Of a stretch of 29,006 bases of DNA, positions 19,876 through 29,006 are shown piece after piece. The notes beneath the pieces are model-generated. The model made no database searches, was not told where the DNA came from, and worked only from the letters and a program-made list of their open reading frames with translations. The position numbers and the translations under genes are program-made. The stretch spans positions 1-29,006 of the forward strand of contig SWBL01000479.1 of assembly GCA_024195585.1 (NCBI GenBank), in the 5' to 3' direction. Origin of the DNA: Aureobasidium sp. EXF-3400 (taxonomy: Eukaryota > Ascomycota > Dothideomycetes > Dothideales > Saccotheciaceae). The first letter of the stretch is position 1. Every line of letters begins with the position of its first letter.

Positions 19876-21553
19876 TGAAGCGGTATGTTGTTATGCGTTG
19901 TAGCAAAGTCTTTCTTTTCCTAGACGGTATTGCAGCCACAGATTTCGTCGCGGATTCGTGCAGCTACTTGCAGCCCTGCAGAAGTACAGCAAGTAGTATT
20001 GAATTGGTGGAGATGGAAACTCGGCGAAGAAGGTCCCGGAGGCTCGACAATATAGTAAAAGTCAATGGTGAGATGGGGTGAAGGCACACTTGAACAAAAT
20101 GCGGCGAAGTGAAGGTCTAATTAGGTATCTATCACTGTTAGCAACGAAGAATGGTTGCCCAAGAGGATACACCTACTTGGGAGATCTAGACAGATAGACA
20201 GAAACGGCTGCGATTTATTATTACTGTGCTTGAATAGAACGTTGCATTGATGGTAGAATCAACGAGGAAGCAGAAGTGCAGAACGGATGGTGACTATCGC
20301 TGACTCAAGGTAGGAGTATGTAAAACATGGCCAACCAGACGGCCGATTATCTATTAGAGCATTGGTATCAACATTTTGCCCTGATACTCACGGCCCGTGA
20401 TTTCTGCAAGAAGTCTCCATGGCGTTTGAGTGTATGGAGGATATTAGCAACGGGAAGCTCCCGAACAACACCTGCTTCCCGTCATCCTTGAAAAGACGAC
20501 CAAGCCAATAGAATTAGCAATACCCTTTTGCGTGTGTCAAGACAAATTGCACTGCTGTCTGAGTTAGAGACATTCCAGGTAGAGTGGCCACAGTCGTAGG
20601 CCATACTCAGTCTACATATGATCAAGTAGAGCTGTTCCACTATCTGATCTCAGTAATGAAACTTTGCCCATGACAGGTGTCTAGACCCATTATGCAAGTC
20701 ATTGAAGATGCTCTCCACATGAAGATCGGGATCTGCAGCGCAGCGACGTTTGATGGCTGTCATTGCGGATAGCCGGGGTCTCAAACATGTCAATTCTAGT
20801 ACACTGCCGTAGTTCGACCTTCACGCCAAGCAGGTACCGTCCAACCACGCCATGTTAGAGCAGGCAAGCAGCCGACAGTGAACAGTCTCTCAGAGGATCC
20901 ACAGTCTTCATAAAATGTGACGTATACGTGGATTTAAATGGTCGACCAAGCACTGACGTCGGCACCGTGGCCTGTATGAAGATACCCGAAGCTCAAGGAG
21001 CCGTACTGCTGACCTGTCAAAAAACAAATTCCATGGTGACTCTACATCATGAACAAACTGCCAGAAGCCTGCACTTGCCGTGCAAGACTTATTGAGAAAG
21101 CCCATACATCAAGGATCTTGCTTTGCGGCTCAGGGCGTATGCACGGTAGTCTGTTGATTTCTGTAGCTGGCTGTTACACAACAGCATGGCCACTGCCGCT
21201 GCAAGCCCCTCCGACAAGCGGCGGGGACTTGCATGACAGTGTGGTTTGCAGACTTCTTCATCTCTTGGGTGCACACACAGGAAACGATCCCCTGCATGTC
21301 ATGAGTTCGATGGAGAATTAATATTCATTTTCGGATAGAGTCTCTGACGCTCCAAGGAGGCGTTCCAGAAGTATGCACAAAATTTTGTGAGATATCGAAC
21401 ATTGGAATGTGGCACCGCATTCCATTTTCAGAGGACCTTGCTTCCGGAACGAATCCTTTCTGGACAGGGATGGCTTGGAGAACAGTAAAACGTAAGAACG
21501 GCCGTGACGCGTTTCTCGCTGCGAGAAATTGCCAAAAGTCTTTCCTCGCGAAA
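19876..21553. other. 1.7-kb divergent intergenic region (Myb-like / GT34 genes)
   Basis: This is the shared upstream region of the minus-strand Myb-like gene and the plus-strand glycosyltransferase. Long upstream regions are common for fungal regulators. I find no gene, tRNA or convincing repeat; only short open frames occur. If the ATG at 21407 were used for the glycosyltransferase, the last 147 bp would be coding. Confidence 0.5.
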
Positions 21554-23447
21554 ATGCAGGAACTACCCTCTTGGATAAGCAATTCGGCAGCAGGTACTGT
21601 CGCCTTTGGACATGGCCGTCTCAAGCTCTTGCTCATAGCGATTGCCACGATGTTCCTTGGTTACCTCGTGACTTCTACATTCAGCTCCACAGACCAATAC
21701 GACATCACAGAATATCGAGGTGACTTCGGATTCTCTGGTGATATCTTGGACGGGCCAGACACATATCCCGGGGCGACCCACCCTCCAGGCGGTTCCAAAG
21801 AGAGCAAAAACCTTAAAGATCGTATCAAGTCCTATCACGGTGAAGATGGAGTTGCTGGTCAGCCGGTTCGAAGGCCATCAATCAAGGGAGCGCTCAAAGA
21901 CCTACACCATGCTGTCTCGGACAAAGTCTCATACTGGAAGACATGGGGCTCAGAATTGGAGCCTGATATGGAGCTGGAGGCAAATGCGACTAGTGTGCAC
22001 AATGCGACTACTTCCCACACAGCCAGACCAACCTCGTCGCCGCTCAAATCTGAGGAATTCATTGAGCCAGGAGTAGAGCAGTGGGGCCACAAGACCAGAA
22101 TAGGAAAATGTACCATTGTTTTTGGAGGATCGTCCATATACGAACGAACCGTCAAAACGCATGCACTCCACGACCGACTTCATGGCTATCCTCTCTATGT
22201 GCTTCGACAGTCTATCATGGACGACGTCTGGTCGAAACCCGCATACATACTGTCGCTTCTGCTGCGAGAATTGGCCAAACCGCAAGAAGAGCGACTCGAA
22301 TGGCTTCTTTGGGTTGATGCAGACACCATCATGCTGAATCCATATGTGCCTTTGGAGATATTCTTGCCACCATCGCCCCAATTCGATGACGTGCATCTTT
22401 TGGTGACCAACGACTGGAACGGTCTGAACAATGGTGTGTTTCCAGTGCGAGTCAACCAATGGGCCGTTGAACTCTTCTCTGCTATCATCTCTTCCAGATA
22501 CTATAAACCAGACCAGGATTTGACATTCAGAGACCAAAGTGCTATGAACACACTTTTGAAAGACAAGAAGTTCGCAGCGCACACGGTTGACGCTCCTCAA
22601 AGATGGTTCAATGCCTACCAGGGCGAGCACAATGAGACCTTGGCCCCCTACCAGGTCCGACGAGGAGACTTCTTGGTGCACTTCGCTGGGGTCATCAATC
22701 GAGATGAGAGAATTCTTTTCTGGCTTGATCGAGCTGAGCAGCACTTGCCGGACTGGGAGATGGAGGTTCAGCACACATCCTACCCCGCAGAAGTCAAAGA
22801 CTTTTGGAACCAGAAAGCTAGCGAACGGGCAGCGAAACAGGCAGAAGTAGCCGAGGCGAGACGAAAGGCAAATGAACTGCTCATACAAACGGAAGCGAGA
22901 ATGTCAGAGTATCAAGAGCGTCTTGTGCAAAGCGACGTGACGTTTATCCATAATCGAGTGACTGCACTCAGGCAAGTACTCGAACGAGGGGATTCGTTGG
23001 AATTAACATCTGTGGAGTCCGAGATAGGGCTGCTGGAACAGGTTAGTACAGATAGCTTATACCCAATCATCATGCTAACATGGCGCTATTTAGAGCCTCA
23101 AGCCTCTCAAAGACATTATGGAAACTGCCAACAAGCTTCTCATGAAAGAAGCACACGATGCCATCTTCGAGGCACAGAAGGATGTTGATGGACAAGACGC
23201 CACTTCCCCAGAAGTTGCAACCCTGGAAGAGAAGGCTACGAATTTGAAGAGCTTGATTGTGCAGCCGAATTGGAAGAAGGAAGATCTCAATGTCCTAATA
23301 GAGGCAGTGAAACAGGCCAGGGCAAGCCTGCAGCAAAGACTGCAAGAAAAGGCGGCCCAAGATCAAAAGCTGAAGGCAGCCAAGGACAAAGTCGACGAAG
23401 AGCGTAGGAAGCAGGAAGAGCAGAAGGCAAAGTTTGGAGACACTTAG
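21554..23447 (+). CDS. GT34 family Golgi glycosyltransferase (Gma12/Mnn10 type) with coiled-coil tail
   Basis: A type II Golgi membrane glycosyltransferase related to alpha-1,2-galactosyl- and alpha-1,6-mannosyltransferases acting on N-glycan outer chains. Exons are 21554-23041 and 23094-23447 (52-nt intron), 613 residues. Residues 23-41 are the signal-anchor (LKLLLIAIATMFLGYLVTS), followed by a stem to about 190. The catalytic part contains the DXD motif WVDADTIMLNP (D255, D257), NDWNGLNNGVFPVR, FRDQSAMNTLL and RRGDFLVHFAG, all diagnostic of GT34. After the domain comes a roughly 200-residue Glu/Lys/Ala-rich tail (KQAEVAEARRKANELL, then KDKVDEERRKQEEQ), probably coiled coil, absent from short yeast members. 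I chose the ATG at 21554 for its GCGAAAATG context and the classic short cytosolic tail; the in-frame ATG at 21407 would add 49 residues (662 in total). Confidence 0.9.
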
Positions 23448-24734
23448 CTGTTAAGCCCATCATGATTGTTTTCTCCTGCCAGAGGCATGTATGCAAGTTT
23501 CCGTTGCTCAAGGCAGGCATTGGGATACTGGCGTTCCGTGATACAGCCGGGCATGCTTTGGCTCATGAGATTCACCAGTGGATGTGCATCCATGTTATGC
23601 GCAACCAACATGGACTAGGTGGGACAATGCATGGTCTGCTGTATGTAGATCCGCGTCATCACTGAGTGGAGTCATGGAGCCAGGGATGTACATTGTGCGA
23701 TCATCGAATCAATGACCATTCAGATCTCAGCAGGTGGATCGAATCTCCTATCTGCAAGATACAGTAGTGTTGATCACTGAGGCAGGGTCCCTGGTAGGGG
23801 AAGCCGTACTCGAGAGGTCGGCGCGGAAGATCCGAAAAGGAAAAGAGAGGGAAGCAACTCCTCTTGCTCGTTCATGCCTGCGAGATCGAGTGGGGCGGCT
23901 CACTTTGTAACGTTTTCTCGGCCCGTCGCGCGAGCTGGGCTGAACCGGCAGGTGAGATTTATGGCACGCTTCCAATGAGGAAAATCAACACGTAAGACTG
24001 CAAGAGCACGATAATCGAATCGCAGATCTGAAGCACCTTGCACAGCTTGAGAAGTGTGGTGGAGTAAAGCTTGAAAGATGAGGGTTACGCAGAGGGTGTC
24101 GACCTCGGAGAAAGCGAGGGTCTCGACAAGGGTGAAGTCCGGAGGCGGCGTCATGAATTTCAGAGCTGTGTCGCAACAGACGGGATTGCCAGCACCATAC
24201 CACGATTTCTTCGCGAATTCAACACCCCAGACGCCTGAGCTGAAGCTGAGATATAGCTAGAAAAACCAGAAAATGGTCAGGGCGGCCTTCGCTTATATCA
24301 AGAACCATCAATTCAGGTGTCAGCTCGAGCTTGGCTGGGCGCTGTCTAGGCTTAGAGCTGAGCTTTCAGCTTTTAGGTCGGGTCTGGCGAAGTCCGGGCA
24401 GCGCTGTGCAGCCATGTGCTTCCCGTGCCGCCTCATCTCTGCATGTATCGCTTCCCCAATTCCGGTCGATCATTCGCAAAGAGTTGACACCAGCGAACCA
24501 AGCGTTTAGTGTGCCAGACGCGTCCGTAGATCCAGCCAGCATGCCTCCGATGCTGGCGACATTCCCCCTGGCACGACTCGAGGTATAACCTTAGGTCATG
24601 CCCGGGCTCCACTGGAAACCGTTCTACGACTCACACATCTCCTTACAAGTGCAGCCGGTACATCTTGACCTACTGCGTTTTGGCTTCAAACCGTACATGT
24701 GATCGACATGCATCGTCATGGTTTGCCATCCACT
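23448..24734. other. 1.3-kb intergenic region upstream of the DUF8004-like gene
   Basis: It holds the 3' UTR of the glycosyltransferase and the promoter and leader of the next gene. Several open frames of 60-85 codons exist on both strands (for example 24100-24250) but overlap each other and lack family features. An upstream non-coding exon of the next gene cannot be excluded. Confidence 0.45.
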
Positions 24735-27435
24735 ATGGACATAAGAGATACACAAAAGGTCCTCTTGCCTGGTCCACCAACTCCAGCCTCTCGAAAATCG
24801 GTTGTGCCCAACTTCTCGAGGATCTTGACAATCAACGCCAAAGGCTCAGATTCACCAGTCAAGAAGCGAAATAAGCCCGAGCAAGCAGTCATGAGGAACC
24901 CTTCCAAGCTACCAACTGTGAGAAGATGGGATGCTCAATCGCACAAGTCTGCTGATTGGGATGGCCTCCGACGGGTAAGTCTCACGTCTAGTTCATTGTG
25001 GTAATCCTCGTTGACCATTTCCGCAGGACCAAGAGCTCTGGCAACAGGATGGCGACTGCCTTGTTCATCTTTATGGCCAAGGGAAATCAAAGAGAGGTGC
25101 TTCTTTCAAAACATCCTATGCTTTGGTGGAAGCAATCGTAGGCGCATCATTCCTCAACAAATATATGGCATCAGACTCGACTTCGTGTAATGAGAGTCTT
25201 GATGGCACAACACCAAGCACATCGTCAACACATGCCGAGTATGAGTTGTTCATTCCAGCTCCAGACGACGCACTCCGAGAAGAAGCTTACCGCTGGCATA
25301 TCACAACCCGAAATTTTTTCGCGTATATTGCGAACAAGCCACTGGTTGGATCTAAGTTGGGGAAGACTTTCATTGACCTTTTGGAACGCATGAAACTGTT
25401 CTGTTCTGATAAAACCAGCAACCTCCAGGACTTCTTATCATACGCCCGCGAACAAGGTTATTCGAAATTCATCAATCGACCGGACTATGCACTGGCTTTT
25501 CTCAACTTTGCCGAGAAGTTCAGATTGAAGGATCTCTGGATTGATGCCTTCGCTCATTGTGTTGGCATGAACGATCAACTTGACCTGAGCACGGACTTTA
25601 GCGACGTGAGTAAAGTAACGAAAGCTCTGATCACGCGATCGTATCTAGAGATGGATTTGCACTTGGGCCGAGTAAGTAAAGCCTTGCGAAATTTCTTGGA
25701 GGATGAGCTCGCGCCTACACATCTGGGACTACCGGCACCTGCCCGGAATCACCTGGACCGCTTCCGTTCTTTTCTGCACTCGTACTATGTCAACAAATTC
25801 GGATACTGGCCGCCAGAAACTGGTCACATCATGGACAAGGGTCTTTTGCGAAGCATGCACCAAGAGTTTCAAATGCTTTACAATTATCTGGTTGACGGCG
25901 AGTCTTCTCCAAGCAGATTACTGACTGGGGGCATTTGCGTGGTACAAAATGTTGATGCATTCAACAGCCGCCACAAATACGAGCCGTTGCCGCATTCTTG
26001 CCCTCTGCTACCTGACTACCACAGCCTCGAGTACAGGACGTCATCACAGAAGGGTCTCCGGTCACTGCGATTGACCTCAAAGTCCAACAAGGCGGATCAG
26101 AGTGTGACAGCACGAGCTGCACTGTCCGCTGCAACCAACAAAATCCCATCCAGCCCAGCGCTCGTTCGAAATTATATATACTTCGAAAGTGAGCTGACCT
26201 TCAGGCCAGAAGAGAAGTTATCAATTGGTGATGCACGAAAGGTCCGATGGCTTGCCATTTACACCATCTTGCAAATGCTTACCAATGCGATACGTGCGCC
26301 TAAACAAGTGGCAGATGCAGACGCTGTGCCATATCACCTCTGCTTGTTGACCACAGGCATGCCGCCATGGACCGAGGACACGAAGACTCCCACTGCTTTG
26401 TCTTCGCAGGCGACACCAACCAAGACTGAGGGAGTAGACGGCGATGAGCCTGCATTCACAATTCATCCTGATTGTGAGGACAACGACTACTTTTCTCACA
26501 AGATGATGCCGAAAAGGTGTGATTCGCACTCTTCTCTCCGACCTCAACCGCTACGAATCAGTACTACAGGTGCAATTAACCGTAACAATTCCATCAGAAG
26601 CTTGCACAGAAGTTTGACGTCCAACTTTTCTTTCCCGACCCGACGCACATCGTTCAGATCTTCTGTCGCGTCAAGCAATGCTCAGAACATTTCTGCCGAG
26701 CAGTTTGGCTCCTCTATTCCTGCCGAGTCACCTGGGAGCAAACGCTTTTCCGGTTACTCGTTCGCTATCAGTGAAGAAGAATCCCTCGATTACCTGAACC
26801 CCCATCAGCCGCAATCCACAATGACTTCGCAATTCTACCATCTGCCCGAAGCTCGCACACCCACCCTCGATTCTTTTATGCTAGATACCCTCGCTTCACC
26901 TGAAGGACCTTCGACACCCTCAAGCTTCACATCTTCCACCATGTCGCCAGCTTCAGCATCAAGCAACATTTGGGACAGCAGTCCCCACAGTGTAAACAGT
27001 GACGACCTGGATACGCAAAGCTGGTATGACTGCCAAAACAGCGCAGGAGTCTACAACATGGACCACGAAAGCGTTTGCAGTGACACTCTGCGCAAGTCCA
27101 GCGGCTCCAGCTGCAGCTGCTCTGGCGCCAACAGCCCTACACCTGACCTTTCGACTTTGACCGCCTCTTCTGCAGCAGCTGCAACTGCGAAGCTGCTCTA
27201 TTCTCATGCAGGCCTCACTTTGCAACATCAGAGTCAGCCACAGGCTGCTCAGATGCCTGCTTGGTGGGGTGTTCCAGGCGACAGAACCCCCACACGCTCT
27301 TTCGGAGTGTCTGTACCTGAAGACGTTCCCGAACACAGTGTCCTGGCGTTCAAACCATACAGCCAAGAATTCATCGTAGAGAGAGGGTTGGAAAGTACAG
27401 TCGATATTTTCGACGCAGTGCGCATGTTGAATTGA
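24735..27435 (+). CDS. large fungal protein, probable DUF8004 family
   Basis: Exons are 24735-24974 and 25027-27435; the 52-nt intron starts GTAAGT and ends CCGCAG. The product has 882 residues from the ATG at 24735, or 891 from the in-frame ATG at 24708. The splice joins DWDGLRR to DQELWQQDGDCLVHLYGQG, the beginning of the conserved region. Residues about 80-400 match what I remember of an uncharacterised filamentous-fungal domain, including LFIPAPDDALREEAYRWHIT, NFFAYIANKPLVG, RLKDLWIDAFAHCVGMNDQL, ITRSYLEMDLHLGRV and LDRFRSFLHSYYVNKFGYWPP. From about 480 onward it is Ser/Thr/Pro-rich and low in order, with basic Ser motifs (RRTSFRSS) that look like phosphorylation sites, and a final conserved-looking EFIVERGLESTVDIFDAVRML. 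No signal peptide or membrane segment is seen. Function is unknown; the DUF number is from memory. Confidence 0.85.
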
Positions 27436-28494
27436 TGTTTTTGTCGTCAGAACACGACTAGATGGAACGGCTTGCAAGGGAAACAAAAGAATCGTCTATT
27501 AACGAATGCACATGGGGAAATGTATGGCAGCAAAATCATGATACCACTATTTATTGTCTTCACTATGAACTTCCACTTCTCAGATTTGCCCGTGCGCTTG
27601 TTTGTCTCTCTCTCTCTCAATACTTCCAGCCTCTTTCCCTTCCTGACTCGCAACCGGCGCAGTTCCTCAAAGTTTCATGTCAATAATCTCAGATGTCAGT
27701 GGCTTATCTGCCGATCAACAAAGAACAAAAAAGGCAGGGTGACCGTGCGTCATACCGATCGACTTGCGGCGTTTTATGCTCTGTAGATCTTCCCAAGCTT
27801 TTTCCAAGAGATCCTCGGGGGATTTTCCTGCATGATCAGCAATGGAGAAGATCATACCCCTATGAAGGGGGATAACAAGAAGTGCATTGTACGATATAGG
27901 CAAAGGCATGTTCGTTTTTTTGGTACGGTATAGGCAAAAGGCATGTCAATCATGGACCCTGAGGACGTTGGTGTTCTTGCTATGACAGCTGTGGCTATCA
28001 TTTGTCTTTCTGCTTGTTGACCGTTTGTCCAGGGTTCTGTGGGGGCTTTCTAAGCACACACCATTCTTGTTCATACCGCCTTGTGATGGTAGGATAAGAG
28101 TTGACAAAAGGGGAAACGGGAGGACGATCGTGCGTCTTCGGATGTAGACGGCTAAGAGATTGAAGTGAGAAAATGTCACTACGATCACGCGAAGCAAAGC
28201 ATCAGAGTCGAGTTGATTTGTATTGTCAATTTTTTGCATACCACAGAAGTGGCGATGCAAGAGCTCATCCTTCCTGCCTCGTTAAGAATTATGATAGTGG
28301 ACCCCTGACATTCCCATCGTCCTTTCCCTTCTCTCGAATATAGCAATTGAATATCATCTCTCGTGAAGAAGAGTAATTTCCCAAACACCTTGTTCCCAGC
28401 CGTAGCTTGAAAGAACCCCTCTCCCAAAATCAGAAAATGAGTGAACGCCATAAAACACCACCTTTGAAAGGTTGGCCAACCAAAAACAACAATC
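27436..28494. other. intergenic between convergent genes
   Basis: About 1.06 kb between the DUF8004-like stop and the stop of the minus-strand gene at the right edge, so two 3' UTRs are expected. It contains an imperfect direct repeat at 27890-27946 and a small hairpin-capable ACCCCTATGAAGGGG at about 27856. No gene is evident. Confidence 0.5.
27890..27946. repeat. imperfect direct repeat, two 22-23-nt copies
   Basis: Copy 1 (27890-27911) reads TACGATATAGGCAAAGGCAT plus GT, and copy 2 (27924-27946) reads TACGGTATAGGCAAAAGGCA plus TGT. They differ by one substitution and one inserted A, and are separated by 12 nt. Probably a local duplication in a 3' UTR. Confidence 0.75.
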
Positions 28495-28918
28495 TCACCA
28501 CTTACGCCTTCTTTGAGCTCTGCGTCTCGCATTGACCTTGTCCTTTCTTTCTCTTTCTGCTCTTTGCTCCTCAGTCTGTTGTACTTCTGCCGGAGCATTT
28601 TCTTCTTCGTTTGAGGTTGTGCTGTTTTCTTCAGCGCGCTTGATCCGTGCCGAGCTTCTGGTTCGGCTTTTGGCATTGTCGTCTGCCTCGACAGAAGCGC
28701 TAGGCTTGTCGCAAAGAACAGCCACTTCCTCTTCGTCAAGGTCGGTAAGTTCTTCTGACATGGCGTCACGGCCTGACCATCGTTCCTCGTGTATCGTTGT
28801 GCCGTCTATGTCAAAGAGCTCAAGATACCAAGGTACTCCACCTTGTGCCCATGGATCGTTCGCAGCCATAGTTGACGTTGCGAGTTCTTGATTATGATAA
28901 TCAATGGTCCCATTGACG

Positions 28919-29006
<88 letters not shown>
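28495..29006 (-). CDS. Asn-rich/acidic/basic protein, 5'-truncated by the window edge
   Basis: In the minus frame, the stretch from the right edge to the TGA at 28495-28497 is open and gives 169 residues: 29 consecutive AAC codons (poly-Asn), a 16-residue linker, then MAANDPWAQGGVPWYLELFD from the ATG at 28869. The central part is acidic (SEELTDLDEEEV), then Ser/Glu-rich, and the end is strongly basic (RKDKVNARRRAQRRRKW). The AAC run is open by nature in this frame, so only the linker (48 nt without a stop) supports upstream coding; the ATG at 28869 with (AAC)n as leader is the alternative (124 residues). A GTAAGT overlaps the last codons (about 28504-28499), so a further 3' exon is possible, though no good acceptor was found. 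The acidic/basic pattern suggests a nuclear protein; I do not recognise the family. Confidence 0.55.
28918..29006. repeat. (GTT)n / (AAC)n microsatellite
   Basis: A perfect trinucleotide run of at least 89 bp (29 full units plus 2 bases) that reaches the end of the window. On the minus strand it reads AAC in frame with the downstream ORF. Confidence 0.98.

Noticed and set aside
21950..22888. 312-codon minus-strand ORF opposite the GT34 gene
   Set aside because: Long antisense frame opposite an intact catalytic domain, with no motifs of its own.
1..29006. CRISPR array, defence island or prophage-like system
   Set aside because: Spliced eukaryotic genes throughout; no regularly spaced repeats, phage genes or bacterial operon structure.

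Overview
The window is a filamentous ascomycete (Pezizomycotina) nuclear segment. Genes carry short introns of about 50-80 nt with GT..AG ends and CTNAC-like branch points. An alpha-tubulin and a 201-residue Ypt1/Rab1 match the fungal forms closely, and several families are typical of filamentous ascomycetes: a siderophore transporter, an Rds1-like ferritin-fold protein, a fungal sugar porter and a protein resembling the DUF8004 family. I cannot fix the order; Dothideomycetes or Eurotiomycetes is an inference from the gene complement only.

Layout. 1-860: 3' half of alpha-tubulin (+). 1673-3146: WW-domain protein with a Gly-rich repeat block and a Q/G/Y-rich prion-like tail (+). 3635-4602: ypt1 (+). 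About 5040-5720: AT-rich island, probably a decayed mobile element. 5859-6923: secreted Rds1-like ferritin-fold protein (-). 6924-10261: long gene-poor stretch with two coding-like fragments on the minus strand. 10262-11859: MFS sugar transporter (+). 13017-14965: siderophore-iron transporter (+), with three exact ATCTGATAA sites upstream. 15802-16581: lysine-rich unknown protein (-). 16843-17994: Apa1/Apa2-type ATP adenylyltransferase (-). 18415-19875: Myb/SANT-like putative transcription factor (-). 21554-23447: GT34 Golgi glycosyltransferase with a coiled-coil tail (+). 24735-27435: large DUF8004-like protein (+). 28495 to the right edge: Asn-rich/acidic/basic protein (-), cut by the window in an (AAC)n tract.

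This looks like an ordinary chromosomal arm of unrelated housekeeping and accessory genes, not a biosynthetic cluster or a defence system. The clearest regulatory logic is at the siderophore transporter, whose upstream region has three perfect copies of the iron-responsive GATA repressor (SreA-type) motif. The most testable unusual points are: a tandem 5' splice site after the 11-nt first coding exon of ypt1, where the better-looking donor gives an immediate stop; introns divisible by three and free of stops in the Myb-like and Apa2-like genes; the WW plus low-complexity protein; and the poly-Asn tract at the right edge. All gene models are spliced by eye from family knowledge and splice signals, with no transcript evidence.
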